Program-made: the position numbers and the translations under genes | Part shown: positions 26,013 through 34,688 of the stretch, piece after piece | How positions within the stretch are numbered: the first letter of the stretch is position 1 | How the letters are laid out: every line of letters starts with the position of its first letter | Assembly: GCF_003725535.1 (NCBI RefSeq) | Contig: NZ_RJSF01000019.1 | Coordinates: forward strand, 150,514-214,513 | Direction: 5' to 3' | DNA from: Nocardioides pocheonensis | GTDB lineage: Bacteria; Actinomycetota; Actinomycetes; Propionibacteriales; Nocardioidaceae | Length of the DNA: 64,000 nucleotides | Notes under the pieces: model-generated | Told to the model about the DNA's origin: nothing | Database searches by the model: none | Seen by the model: the letters and a program-made list of their open reading frames with translations, nothing else

Positions 26013-26417
26013 ATGGCCGATGCGCCCCCGCCGGAGCGGCTCGCCCGGCTCAACCGCCTCGAGGCGCTGAGCGACGACGACCTGCAGACCGTCGTGCGGG
26101 CCGGGCGTCACGTCCACCTGCCCGCGGACTGGTCGCTGATCTGGGAGAAGACCCCGGCCGACAAGGCCTACCTGATCGTCGACGGCGAGGTCTCGGTCCG
26201 CAAGGGAGGCGTGGAGGTGACGCGGCTCGGCCCCGGCGACGTCATCGGCGAGATGGCGATCGTCAACCACCGCCTGCGGTCGGCGAGCGTGGTGAGCCTG
26301 ACCCCGCTCGAGGTCATCCACTTCACCAAGGAGTCGCTGGAGCAGCTGCTCGACGAGGTCCCGGCGTTCGGTGAAGCGTTGCGCGGTACGACGGCCGACC
26401 GCCTCGGGCCCGCCTGA
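26013..26417 (+). CDS. Cyclic-nucleotide-binding domain protein
   Basis: This 134-residue protein is a lone CNB domain. The barrel reads KAYLIVDGEVSVRKGG, then LGPGDVIGEMAIVNHRLRSASV, where GDVIGEMAI and the following Arg form a phosphate-binding-cassette-like segment. No DNA-binding domain is present, so it is not a complete CRP. ATG 26013 has GAGGAGGA 8 nt upstream. It lies 4 nt before an adenylate cyclase gene, which suggests it senses or buffers the cAMP that gene makes. That pairing is an inference. Confidence 0.88.
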   Translation: MADAPPPERLARLNRLEALSDDDLQTVVRAGRHVHLPADWSLIWEKTPADKAYLIVDGEVSVRKGGVEVTRLGPGDVIGEMAIVNHRLRSASVVSLTPLEVIHFTKESLEQLLDEVPAFGEALRGTTADRLGPA

Positions 26418-26421
26418 GGCC

Positions 26422-27531
26422 ATGCCCGCCGCACGCGGCGACTCGCCGCTCGACCCGCAGCAGGTCGTCGACCTGCTCGAGGAGCACCTGCTCGGCAGCC
26501 ACCCCACCCTGACCGGACCGCAGATCGCCGAGGAGATCGGGATCAGCATGGACCTCGCCCGCCAGCGCTGGCGCTCGCTGGGGTTCACCGCGGTCGACGA
26601 CGACGCGGTGGTCTTCACGGAGGCCGATCTCGAGGCCATGCGGCTCACCCAGCGGCTGCGCGAGATCGGGATGATCACCGACGACGACGAGGCCGCGCTG
26701 ATCCGGACCCTCGGCCGCAGCTTCGCCCGGCTGGCGGAGTGGCAGCTGGCCCTGCTCGGGCGCGAGATCGACCCGACGACCCTCACGGGTGATGAGCTCG
26801 ACGCCGTGATCGGCGAGGTGACCCCGCTGATCGAGCAGGTGCAGAACTACGTCTGGCGGCGACACGTGCTCAACGCCGCGTCCCGGCTGCTGCTCGCCCC
26901 CCAGGGGGACGAGGGCGCGGTGAGCACCGCGATCGGCTTCGCGGACATCGTCGACTACACCCGGCAGACGCGGGCGCTGACGCAGGAGGAGCTCGGGCGC
27001 CTGGTCGACGTCTTCGAGGCGCGGGCGCTGGCGATCGTGACCGGGCACGAGGGCCGGATCATCAAGACCATCGGCGACGAGATCCTCTTCGCCGCCGACC
27101 GGCCGGAGGACGCCGCCCGGATCGCGCTGGACCTCGTCGAGGAGCAGGACCGCGACCCGGACTTCCCCCGGTTGCGGGTCGGGCTGGCGTGGGGACCGGT
27201 GCTGCACCGGCTCGGCGACGTCTTCGGGCCGACCGTGAACATCGCCGCGCGACTCACGTCGGTCGCCCGCCCGGGCCGGGTGCTGACCGACAAGGAGCTG
27301 GCCGAGGCCCTGCGCGACCACCCCGACTTCCGGCTCCGCCGGATGCGCCGCACGTCGGTCAAGGGCTACCGGCGGCTCGAGCCGTGGAAGCTCGGTCGGG
27401 CGGCCGACGACGACGACGAGCTACCGCCGGCTGCCGCCTATCTCCAGGAGAAGGGGGAGGACCTCCGCCGCGTCGTCGACGAGATGCAGGCGCGGGCCCA
27501 GCGCGCCGCGGCCGCCGAGGACCTCGAGTAG
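26422..27531 (+). CDS. Class III adenylate cyclase with N-terminal regulatory domain
   Basis: This 369-residue protein makes cAMP. The catalytic domain has the two metal-binding Asp residues (Asp175 in FADIVDYT and Asp219 in IGDEILF), Lys215 and Asp266 as the ATP-specifying pair, and Asn273 and Arg277 of VNIAAR. The N-terminal 150 residues contain a helix-turn-helix-like start (ISMDLARQRWRSLGF) and a helical module resembling the autoinhibitory domain of mycobacterial Rv1264. No membrane segment is present. The 3' end overlaps the opposing LOG gene by 111 nt. Confidence 0.92.
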   Translation: MPAARGDSPLDPQQVVDLLEEHLLGSHPTLTGPQIAEEIGISMDLARQRWRSLGFTAVDDDAVVFTEADLEAMRLTQRLREIGMITDDDEAALIRTLGRSFARLAEWQLALLGREIDPTTLTGDELDAVIGEVTPLIEQVQNYVWRRHVLNAASRLLLAPQGDEGAVSTAIGFADIVDYTRQTRALTQEELGRLVDVFEARALAIVTGHEGRIIKTIGDEILFAADRPEDAARIALDLVEEQDRDPDFPRLRVGLAWGPVLHRLGDVFGPTVNIAARLTSVARPGRVLTDKELAEALRDHPDFRLRRMRRTSVKGYRRLEPWKLGRAADDDDELPPAAAYLQEKGEDLRRVVDEMQARAQRAAAAEDLE

Positions 27532-28530
27532 CGGCCACGCCGGCAGCTGCTCGGCCCAGTAGTCCCGCCCGACGAGCACCATCGGCGCGACCAGCTCGGG
27601 CCGCGTGTAGTAGTTCGCGCAGGCTGCCTGGAAGATCTCCTGGACCGTGCCGGCCGCACCGGGCAGGAACACCACCCCGGCGCGGCACAGCGCCAGCAGC
27701 ACGTCCTCGCGCAGGGCGTTGCGGAAGTACTTCGCGACGCGGGTCGCGAACAAGTTGGGCGGCTCGTGCCCGTAGAACCACGTCGGGATCCCGAGCGACT
27801 CCGTGCCGCCGGGCCAGCGGGCGAGCACCGCGAACGCTGCTTGCGCCCAGGCGGTGACGTCCGGGGCGAAGTCCGGCACGGCGGCGAGGAGGCCGACCGC
27901 CTCGACCAGCTCGGCGTCGGGTGCGTCCGAGAGCCACGTGCCCAGGTTGACCGCCTCCATCGCGCCCGGACCCCCACCGGTCAGCACCGTGAGCCCCGTG
28001 TGGTCGGCGAGTGTGCGGCCGAGGCGGGCCGCCGCGAGGTACGCCGGCGCGTCCCGGCGTACGGCGTGGCCGCCCATGACCCCGACGATCCGCCGGCCCG
28101 CGGTGAACTCCTCGACGGCGTCGTCGATGGCGTGGTCGTGCAGCGCCATGGCCAGGCTCTTGTCCAGCGTGCGCGGTGTGCGCGACCAGGCGTACGCCGC
28201 GGCGTCCAGGGTCGCGGCGTAGCCCCGGTCGAGGCCGGCGTACAGCTCGGCGGGGGTGTAGAGCTCGGCGCGGTACGGGTTGAACGGCACGTCGGGCACG
28301 GCGGGGAAGACCAGACCCCCACGCCGGCGCACGTCGAGCTCGCTGCCCGGCCCCGTGCCTGCGACGAACCGGCAACCGAGGAACACCGCGCCCGCCACGT
28401 CCAGGCGCGCGAGCGCCTCCGACCGGTCGGCGAGGGCGAGCGACTGCAGGTGGAACCCGCTCAGCGAGCGGATCCCGCGCTCCACGAACCCGTCGAACTC
28501 CTCGAGGGATTCGATCTCCGTGGGCCGCAC
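27421..28530 (-). CDS. LOG-family Rossmann-fold protein
   Basis: This 369-residue protein has an N-terminal extension of about 160 residues and a C-terminal LOG/lysine-decarboxylase-like domain: VLTGGGPGAMEAVNLG and VFLPGAAGTVQEIF. Typical LOG enzymes, which release cytokinin-type bases from nucleotides, read PGGxGTxxE; here the second Gly is Ala. Whether activity is retained is unknown. GTG 28530 is placed 6 nt after a TATCTT box. It overlaps the cyclase 3' end by 111 nt. Confidence 0.82.
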   Translation of the reverse strand: MRPTEIESLEEFDGFVERGIRSLSGFHLQSLALADRSEALARLDVAGAVFLGCRFVAGTGPGSELDVRRRGGLVFPAVPDVPFNPYRAELYTPAELYAGLDRGYAATLDAAAYAWSRTPRTLDKSLAMALHDHAIDDAVEEFTAGRRIVGVMGGHAVRRDAPAYLAAARLGRTLADHTGLTVLTGGGPGAMEAVNLGTWLSDAPDAELVEAVGLLAAVPDFAPDVTAWAQAAFAVLARWPGGTESLGIPTWFYGHEPPNLFATRVAKYFRNALREDVLLALCRAGVVFLPGAAGTVQEIFQAACANYYTRPELVAPMVLVGRDYWAEQLPAWPLLEVLGGRGALGPRLHLVDDAAEVLPLLLEIGGSRR

Positions 28531-28536
28531 GGGTCG

Positions 28537-28542
28537 AAGATA
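28537..28542 (-). promoter_or_regulatory. -10 box of a leaderless LOG-family promoter
   Basis: On the minus strand TATCTT lies 6 nt before GTG 28530, the pattern seen at many other genes here. Confidence 0.5.
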
Positions 28543-28553
28543 GCCTCGCGACG

Positions 28554-29435
28554 TCACCAGGCGCTGGCCATCAGCTCCCCGAACAGCGCGTGCTCGTCGA
28601 CCTCGAGGCCGCGCCGCGCGAACCACGTGCACACGTTGTGGCAGTCGCGCTGGAGAAAGTCCGCGCCGAGCGGGTTCGCCACGAGGTCCACGACCTGTGG
28701 CAGGTCGATGATGACCAATCGGTCCCCGGCCGCGAGGATGTTGTACGGCGAGAGGTCCCCGTGGGCCAGGCCGTGCCGCGCCAGGGCGACCATCGCCTCG
28801 CGCAGCTGCTCGAACCAGTGCTCCAGCAGGTCGCGCCCGGGCCGGGTGCCGGCCAGCCGGGGTGCCGGCTCGCCGTCGACGGTGACCAGCTCCATGAGGA
28901 TCTCCGTGCCGTCGATCTGCACGGGGTAGGGCACCGGCACCCCGGCCTCGTGGCAGCGCTTGAGCGACTCCCACTCGGCCATCGCCCACTGGCCGGCCGC
29001 GACCTCGCGACCGAACGCGCTCTTCCTCGCGAGGGCCCGGGTCACCCGGCTGTCCCGGGTCCGTCGCCCGGCCGTGTAGTCCGTGGTGCGGTGGAAGGTG
29101 CGGTGCTCGGCGCCCCGGTACCGCTTGGCGGCGAGCACGCACGAGCGCGGGCCGTCGTGCGCGAGGTCGGCCGGCAGGGCGCGCTCGAGCAGGAAGACCT
29201 CGGCCTCCTTGCCGGTCTTCAGGACGCCGAGCTCGGTGTCGATGGCCGCCCGGCTCGTCACGAGCCAGTCCGGCGGGGGCTGAGGACCGCGCATGAGCGG
29301 CTCGACGTCCCAGTACGTCGAGAAGCGCTGGCCCTCGCCGACGTCGTCGAGGGCGACGTACTCGAAGGTGAAGGCCGGGTCGGTGGTGTGGTCAGGTACC
29401 AGGTCGGGCGAGGCGCCGGGACCGGAGTCGTGCAT
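28554..29435 (-). CDS. RIO1-like serine kinase
   Basis: This 293-residue protein has RIO-kinase features: KTGKEAEVFLLE, VLAAKRYRGAEHRTFHR with the ATP-binding Lys, HGDLSPYNIL as catalytic loop and VIIDLPQVVD as metal-binding Asp. It is shorter than archaeal and eukaryotic RIO1, and its bacterial role is not established. ATG 29435 lies inside a small ORF (29496-29392) that has a much stronger SD, so its translation may depend on that ORF. Confidence 0.88.
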   Translation of the reverse strand: MHDSGPGASPDLVPDHTTDPAFTFEYVALDDVGEGQRFSTYWDVEPLMRGPQPPPDWLVTSRAAIDTELGVLKTGKEAEVFLLERALPADLAHDGPRSCVLAAKRYRGAEHRTFHRTTDYTAGRRTRDSRVTRALARKSAFGREVAAGQWAMAEWESLKRCHEAGVPVPYPVQIDGTEILMELVTVDGEPAPRLAGTRPGRDLLEHWFEQLREAMVALARHGLAHGDLSPYNILAAGDRLVIIDLPQVVDLVANPLGADFLQRDCHNVCTWFARRGLEVDEHALFGELMASAW

Positions 29436-29496
29436 GGTGGATGCTCCGTGGGAGTGAGAGGTGGACGGCGGGCACGCCGACGACAGTGATGCGCAT
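29392..29496 (-). CDS. Small ORF with perfect SD overlapping the RIO1 kinase start
   Basis: The 34-residue frame starts MRITVVGVPAVHLSLPRSI. A perfect AGGAGG (29508-29503 on the minus strand) lies 6 nt upstream of ATG 29496. It is out of frame with the RIO1 gene, whose ATG 29435 lies inside it, and ends at 29392. It is basic and has no recognised domain. It could be a leader peptide or a coupling device for the kinase. No homologue was recognised. Confidence 0.45.
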   Translation of the reverse strand: MRITVVGVPAVHLSLPRSIHHARLRSRRLARPGT

Positions 29497-29597
29497 GTCA
29501 CGCCTCCTCTGCTCCCGGAGCCTCCTGCGCGAGGCTCGACGCGCCCACGATCCTCGATGCCGTCCCGGCTCGGCAACGGGTTTTCCCGACCGGGGCC

Positions 29598-29603
29598 TAG
29601 GGT
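29598..29603 (+). promoter_or_regulatory. Possible -10 box upstream of the succinate-semialdehyde dehydrogenase gene
   Basis: TAGGGT lies about 38 nt before ATG 29642 in the region divergent from the RIO1 gene. No clear -35 match is seen. Confidence 0.3.
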
Positions 29604-29641
29604 GAGCCTGAGGGTCGAGGACCGGACTGGGAGGAGTGCAG

Positions 29642-31123
29642 ATGAGCACCGGTGGCACCGAGCTGGGACCGGAGGAGCGCAAGGTCGTCGAGGCCGTGCC
29701 GAAGCAGCTGCTGATCGGTGGTGAGTGGCGCGACGCGACGGGTGGCTCGACGTTCGAGGTCGAGGACCCGGCGACCGGCGGGGTGCTGTGCGAGGTCGCC
29801 GACGCCACCCCCGACGACGCCCGCGCCGCGCTCGACGCCGCCGTCGCGGCCCAGGCCTCCTGGGCGGCCACCCCGCCGAACGAGCGCTCGGAGATCCTGC
29901 ACCGTGCCTTCCTCGCCCTGGGCGAGAGGTCCGACGAGCTGGCCCTGCTGATGACGCTCGAGATGGGCAAGGCGGTGTCCGAGTCCAAGGGCGAGATCGC
30001 GTACGCCGCGGAGTTCTTCCGCTGGTTCTCCGGTGAGGCGCTGCGCATCGACGGCTACTACAAGACGGCCGGCAACGGGCAGAGCCGCGTCCTGGTCATG
30101 CGCCAGCCGGTCGGGCCCTGCTACTTCATCACGCCGTGGAACTTCCCCAACGCGATGGGCACGCGCAAGATCGGCCCGGCGATCGCCGCCGGCTGCACGA
30201 TGGTCGTCAAGCCGGCCCACCAGACTCCGCTGTCGATGCTCGCGCTCGCGAAGATCCTCGAGGAGTGCGGGCTGCCGCCGGGTGTCCTGAACGTCGTGAC
30301 CTCGACCAGCTCGAGCGACGTCTCGGCGCCGATCATCGGAGACCCGCGGCTGCGCAAGCTGAGCTTCACCGGCTCGACCGAGGTCGGCCGCACGCTGATC
30401 GCCCAGGCCGCCGACCAGGTGCTGAAGGTCTCCATGGAGCTCGGCGGCAACGCGCCGTTCCTGGTGTTCGAGGATGCCGACCTGGACGCCGCGGTCGACG
30501 GCGCGATGCTCGCCAAGATGCGCAACATGGGCGAGGCCTGCACCTCGGCGAACCGCTTCCACGTCCACGAGTCGGTCGCCGAGGAGTTCGGCCGCCGGCT
30601 GGCCGAGCGGATGGGCGCGCTCACCGTCGGCCGGGGGACCGAGGACGGCGTCGACGTCGGTCCGCTGATCGACGACAAGCAGCAGGCGAAGGTGGCCGAG
30701 CTGGTCGACGACGCGGTCAGCAAGGGCGCGACCTGCGTGACCGGCGGGCGTGTCCCGGACGGTGCGGGCTACTTCTACGAGCCGACCGTGCTCACCGGCG
30801 TGCCCTCGGACGCGCGCGTGCTCAGCGAGGAGATCTTCGGCCCGGTGGCGCCGATCGCGACGTTCCGCACCGACGAGGAGGCGATCGAGGCGGCGAACCG
30901 CACCGAGTTCGGCCTGGTCTCCTACGTGTTCACCCGCGACGTCCAGCGCGCCCTGCGCGTGTGCGAGGCGCTGGAGACCGGCATGGTCGGGCTGAACCAG
31001 GGCATCGTCTCGAACGCCGGGGCTCCGTTCGGCGGGGTCAAGCAGTCCGGCACGGGCCGCGAGGGCGGCAACGAGGGGATCGCGGAGTACCTGGAGACCA
31101 AGTACGTCGCGGTGAAGCTCTGA
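29642..31123 (+). CDS. gabD: Succinate-semialdehyde dehydrogenase (NADP+)
   Basis: This 493-residue aldehyde dehydrogenase would oxidise succinate semialdehyde to succinate. The catalytic Glu266 (MELGGNAPF) and Cys300 (GEACTSANR) are 34 residues apart, as in E. coli GabD. FITPWNFPNAM, SFTGSTEVGR and FGPVAPI support the GabD group over other ALDHs. ATG 29642 has GGGAGGAG upstream. No GABA transaminase gene is adjacent, so its source of substrate is not shown here. Confidence 0.9.
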   Translation: MSTGGTELGPEERKVVEAVPKQLLIGGEWRDATGGSTFEVEDPATGGVLCEVADATPDDARAALDAAVAAQASWAATPPNERSEILHRAFLALGERSDELALLMTLEMGKAVSESKGEIAYAAEFFRWFSGEALRIDGYYKTAGNGQSRVLVMRQPVGPCYFITPWNFPNAMGTRKIGPAIAAGCTMVVKPAHQTPLSMLALAKILEECGLPPGVLNVVTSTSSSDVSAPIIGDPRLRKLSFTGSTEVGRTLIAQAADQVLKVSMELGGNAPFLVFEDADLDAAVDGAMLAKMRNMGEACTSANRFHVHESVAEEFGRRLAERMGALTVGRGTEDGVDVGPLIDDKQQAKVAELVDDAVSKGATCVTGGRVPDGAGYFYEPTVLTGVPSDARVLSEEIFGPVAPIATFRTDEEAIEAANRTEFGLVSYVFTRDVQRALRVCEALETGMVGLNQGIVSNAGAPFGGVKQSGTGREGGNEGIAEYLETKYVAVKL

Positions 31124-31163
31124 GCCGCGACATGCGAGGAACGAGCAGGTCGCGACGCGAAGA

Positions 31164-31216
31164 GGTTGAGCGAGCCCGCGGGTGAGCTCGCGAACCCGCG
31201 ACGGCGGGCCGAAACC
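31164..31216 (+). repeat. Longer REP-like element
   Basis: This 53-nt element starts GGTTGAGCGAGCC and ends GGGCCGAAACC, the same terminal pattern as the 307-394 repeats with a longer middle. An inner stem pairs GCGGGT with ACCCGC. It follows the dehydrogenase stop and contains the GTG used as the NUDIX frame start. Confidence 0.7.
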
Positions 31217-31757
31217 TGAGCAGGTACCTGACGAGCAGGTGGCCCTGGTCCACCGCGACGGCCACGTGCTCGGCGGCGCGCCGCGGTCCGTCGTACGCCG
31301 GGACAACCTGCTGCACTCCGCCACGGCCGTGCTCGTGCGCGACGGGTCCGGGCACATCTACGTCCACCGCCGCAGCGACTCGAAGGACTGGGCACCCGCT
31401 CACTGGGACGCCGCGGCCGGCGGCGTGATCGTCGTGGGGGAGGAGCCCGAGGAGTCGGCGGTGCGCGAGCTCGGCGAGGAGCTCGGGATCACCGGCGTAC
31501 CGCTGCGCGCGCTCGTCACGCACCTGTACCAGGACGAGGGCACGCGCTGCTTCGAGCACGCCTTCGAAGCCGTCTGGAGCGGTCCGGTCCGGCACCAGCC
31601 GGAGGAGGTTGCGGAGGGCCGGTGGATGACGCTCGGCGAGCTGGCCGGGATGCTCGCCGATCCCTCGATCGCCTTCGTTCCGGACACCCGTCAGCTGCTC
31701 GGTCGGCTGGCTGACGCGGGCATCGGCGACTACGGCACCCTCGCCTCGCCAGGATGA
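31182..31757 (+). CDS. NUDIX hydrolase
   Basis: The Nudix box is complete: AAGGVIVVGEEPEE followed by SAVRELGEELGI (G-x5-E-x7-REL-x-EE-x-G). The substrate is not predictable; the protein resembles YfcD-type hydrolases in DNLLHSATAVLVRDGSGHIY. The start is uncertain: GTG 31182 (191 residues) lies inside the REP-like element, while GTG 31239 (172 residues) is clear of it. Family members often have the DEQVALV-like residues that lie before 31239, which favours the longer form. Confidence 0.82.
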   Translation: MSSRTRDGGPKPEQVPDEQVALVHRDGHVLGGAPRSVVRRDNLLHSATAVLVRDGSGHIYVHRRSDSKDWAPAHWDAAAGGVIVVGEEPEESAVRELGEELGITGVPLRALVTHLYQDEGTRCFEHAFEAVWSGPVRHQPEEVAEGRWMTLGELAGMLADPSIAFVPDTRQLLGRLADAGIGDYGTLASPG

Positions 31758-31769
31758 CCCGTCCGCGTC

Positions 31770-31798
31770 TTGCGGCGTCCCGGAGCCGGTCGTAGCGT
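31770..31798 (+). promoter_or_regulatory. Promoter of the SnoaL-like gene
   Basis: TTGCGG (31770-31775), a 17-nt spacer and TAGCGT (31793-31798) form a good promoter ending about 20 nt before GTG 31819. Confidence 0.5.
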
Positions 31799-31818
31799 CG
31801 AACGTCGAGGGGGACCAA

Positions 31819-32205
31819 GTGAGGTTCCGCATGGAAGCAACAGTCAACAAGCAGGCAGCCATCAACGGGTACCAGGCGTTCGGCGCCATGGACCCCGAAG
31901 GTGCCATGAAGGACATCTCCGACTCGATCGAGTGGATCGTCGGCGGAGACAACGCCCTCACCGGCACCTACCGCGGCAAGGACGAGGTCGGCGGGTTCTG
32001 GATGAAGCTCCTGGAGAGGGGCTTCCGGACCACGCCGAAGGAGTTCATCGCCGAGGGCGACAAGGTAGCCGTCGTCTGCGACGTCGAGCTCGGAGGAGAG
32101 ACCGCCGAGTCGGTCAACCTGCTCAGCTACGACAGCGACGGCAAGCTGATCCGGTTCGAGACCTTCGGTGGGGAGGCGATGATCGACCGCGCGTACCCGC
32201 GCTGA
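31819..32205 (+). CDS. SnoaL-like (NTF2 fold) protein
   Basis: This 128-residue protein has the NTF2-like pattern INGYQAFGAMD, DSIEWIVGGDNALTGTYRGK and AEGDKVAVVCDVE. Members include isomerases and ligand-binding proteins, so no reaction is assigned. GTG 31819 follows GAGGGGGA; the in-frame ATG 31831 is an alternative. It has its own promoter and precedes dxr by 24 nt. Confidence 0.75.
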   Translation: MRFRMEATVNKQAAINGYQAFGAMDPEGAMKDISDSIEWIVGGDNALTGTYRGKDEVGGFWMKLLERGFRTTPKEFIAEGDKVAVVCDVELGGETAESVNLLSYDSDGKLIRFETFGGEAMIDRAYPR

Positions 32206-32229
32206 CCCGGCGGCTGGGAGGATGCTCCG

Positions 32230-33339
32230 GTGACCTCCCCGGATCGTCGTGACGTCGTGGTCCTGGGCTCGACCGGCTCGATCGGGACCCAGGCCCTCGA
32301 CGTCGTCCGCGCGAACCCCGACCGCTTCCGGGTGGTCGGTCTGACGGCCGGCGGCTCGCAGCCCGACCTGTTCGAGGCCCAGGTGGCGGAGTTCGCGCCT
32401 GCCTTCTCCGGGCTGGGGGAGGAGGCGTCGGTCGAGGCAGCCGCGCTGCGCGCGGACGTCGTGCTCAACGGCATCACCGGCGCGGTCGGCCTGCGGCCGA
32501 CCGTCGCGGCCCTGGAGGCCGGCAACACGCTCGCGCTGGCGAACAAGGAGTCCCTGATCATGGGCGGCTCCGTGGTCACGTCGCGCGCCGCGGAGGGCCA
32601 GATCGTGCCCGTCGACAGCGAGCACAGCGCCCTCGCGCAGTGCCTGCGCGGCGGACGGGCCGAGGAGGTCCGCCGACTCGTGCTCACCGCGAGCGGTGGC
32701 CCGTTCCGCGGTCGCACCCGGGACGACCTCGCCGACGTGACCCCGGCGGAGGCGCTCGCCCACCCGACCTGGGACATGGGGCCGGTCGTCACGATCAACT
32801 CGGCGACCCTGGTCAACAAGGGCCTCGAGGTGATCGAGGCGCACCTGCTCTTCGACATCCCGATGGACCGGATCGAGGTGGTCGTCCACCCCACCTCGGT
32901 GGTGCACTCGATGGTGGAGTTCACCGACGGGTCGACGCTGGCGCAGGCGTCGCCGCCGACCATGCTCATCCCCATCGCGCTGGGGATGGCCTGGCCCGAT
33001 CGAGTGCCCGACACCGCGCCGCCGGTGGACTGGACCCAGCCCCAGGCGTGGGAGTTCTTCCCGCTCGACGACGAGGCCTTCCCCGCCGTACGCCTGGCCC
33101 GTGAGGCGGGCGCGCGCGGCGGCACCGCCCCGGCGGTCTACAACGCGGCCAACGAGGTGTGCGTCGCGGCGTTCCGCGACGGCCGGCTCCGCTTCCCGGC
33201 GATCGTCGACACGGTCGCCGACGTCCTGACCAGCCACGACGTAGGCTCGACGCCGACAGACCTCTCCCTCGACGACGTGCTGGCGGCCGACGCCTGGGCC
33301 CGCGCCGAGGCCCACCGCCTGCTGGAGCCCACCCGATGA
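32230..33339 (+). CDS. dxr: 1-deoxy-D-xylulose 5-phosphate reductoisomerase
   Basis: DXR makes 2-C-methyl-D-erythritol 4-phosphate, the committed MEP-pathway step to isoprenoids. The 369-residue protein has [16 protein letters not shown] for [23 protein letters not shown] with metal-binding residues, and [18 protein letters not shown]. It is a little shorter than most DXRs. GGGAGGA precedes GTG 32230. dxr-rseP-ispG is the usual actinobacterial cluster; ispG, the later MEP step, lies just downstream. Confidence 0.94.
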   Translation: MTSPDRRDVVVLGSTGSIGTQALDVVRANPDRFRVVGLTAGGSQPDLFEAQVAEFAPAFSGLGEEASVEAAALRADVVLNGITGAVGLRPTVAALEAGNTLALANKESLIMGGSVVTSRAAEGQIVPVDSEHSALAQCLRGGRAEEVRRLVLTASGGPFRGRTRDDLADVTPAEALAHPTWDMGPVVTINSATLVNKGLEVIEAHLLFDIPMDRIEVVVHPTSVVHSMVEFTDGSTLAQASPPTMLIPIALGMAWPDRVPDTAPPVDWTQPQAWEFFPLDDEAFPAVRLAREAGARGGTAPAVYNAANEVCVAAFRDGRLRFPAIVDTVADVLTSHDVGSTPTDLSLDDVLAADAWARAEAHRLLEPTR

Positions 33340-33349
33340 GCACCGTCCG

Positions 33350-34660
33350 ATGAGCGACGCCCTGATGTACCTCGCCGGCGTCCTGCTGTTCACCGTCGGC
33401 GTGGCCGCGTCGATCGGGCTGCACGAGGTCGGTCACCTCGTGCCGGGCAAGCTCTACGACGTCAAGATCACGCAGTACTTCATCGGCTTCGGGCGCACGA
33501 TCTGGTCGCGGCGCCGCGGCGAGACCGAGTACGGCGTCAAGGCGATCCCGCTCGGCGGCTACGTCAAGCTCGTCGGCATGCTGCCTCCGGCGCCCGACCA
33601 GGACCCGGAGAAGGTGCGCGCGACCAACACCGGCATCTTCGCCCAGCTGGTCAGCGACGCCCGCTCGGCGGAGTACGAGCACGTGTCGCCCGAGGACCAC
33701 GACCGGCTGTTCTACCGGCTGCCCTGGTGGAAGCGGATCGTGATCATGGGCTCGGGCGTGACGATCAACCTGGTGCTCGCGTTCGGCCTCTTCGCCGTGG
33801 TGTTCATGGGCTACGGCATCAACGACGCGACCACGACGGTCGGCACCGTGTCGCGGTGCGTGAAGGTCGTCGAGACCGGCCACGAGGCCGGCCCGTGCAC
33901 CGCCGCCGACCCCGTCACCCCGGCCCTGCGCGCGGGCCTGAAGCCCGGCGACCGGATCGTGCGGTTCAACGGGCAGGCGATCGGCTCCTACGACGAGCTG
34001 CAGCGACTGATCCGTGCCAACGAGGCGGGCGCTGCCGACCTGGTCGTCGAGCGCGGCGGCACGACCCTCACCCTGCACACCAGCACCACCGTGAACGGCA
34101 TCCCATCGCTCACCGACCCCACCAAGACGGTCCACGCGGGATTCCTCGGCATCAAGCCCGCCGTCGCACGTCAGCGCCAGGGCGTCGGCTACGTGGTCAG
34201 CACCATGGCCGACGGCACCTGGCAGACGCTGAAGTCGATCGCGGCCATGCCGCAGAAGGTCTACCACGTGTCGCGGGCAGCCCTCGGGCTGGAGAAGCGC
34301 GACGTGAACAGCCCGATGAGCGTGGTCGGCGCGGGTCGCGTGGCCGGGGAGTTCGCGTCCGACACCCAGAGCTCGCTGGCCAGCCGGTTCTTCTCACTCG
34401 TGCTGCTGCTCGCCGGGCTCAACCTCTTCCTCGGCCTGGTCAACCTGGTGCCGCTGCCGCCGTTCGACGGTGCCGGCATCGCCACCACGCTCTACGAGGC
34501 CGCGCGGCGCGCCTTCGCGCGCGTGCTCGGCCGTCCCGACCCGGGCGCGGTGGACGCCGCCAAGCTGCTGCCGGTCACCTACGTCGTGGCGAGCCTGCTG
34601 CTCGTGATGACCGCGATCCTCGTGTACGCCGACATCGTCGCGCCGGTCTCGCTCTCGTGA
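33350..34660 (+). CDS. rseP: Site-2 protease (RseP/M50 family)
   Basis: This 436-residue intramembrane metalloprotease has HExxH (His25, Glu26, His29 in GLHEVGHL), a PDZ domain around residues 180-260 and the C-terminal LVPLPPFDGAG helix with the third ligand region. Such proteases cut anti-sigma factors in response to stress, so it could act on membrane anti-sigma factors such as the one at 21651; that link is not shown by the sequence. It starts 11 nt after dxr. Confidence 0.93.
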   Translation: MSDALMYLAGVLLFTVGVAASIGLHEVGHLVPGKLYDVKITQYFIGFGRTIWSRRRGETEYGVKAIPLGGYVKLVGMLPPAPDQDPEKVRATNTGIFAQLVSDARSAEYEHVSPEDHDRLFYRLPWWKRIVIMGSGVTINLVLAFGLFAVVFMGYGINDATTTVGTVSRCVKVVETGHEAGPCTAADPVTPALRAGLKPGDRIVRFNGQAIGSYDELQRLIRANEAGAADLVVERGGTTLTLHTSTTVNGIPSLTDPTKTVHAGFLGIKPAVARQRQGVGYVVSTMADGTWQTLKSIAAMPQKVYHVSRAALGLEKRDVNSPMSVVGAGRVAGEFASDTQSSLASRFFSLVLLLAGLNLFLGLVNLVPLPPFDGAGIATTLYEAARRAFARVLGRPDPGAVDAAKLLPVTYVVASLLLVMTAILVYADIVAPVSLS

Positions 34661-34676
34661 CCTTCGCGACCCTCCC

Positions 34677-34682
34677 TAGGAT
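34677..34682 (+). promoter_or_regulatory. -10 box of a leaderless ispG promoter
   Basis: TAGGAT ends 6 nt before ATG 34689. It may add an internal start to the dxr-rseP-ispG cluster. Confidence 0.5.
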
Positions 34683-34688
34683 GGACTC

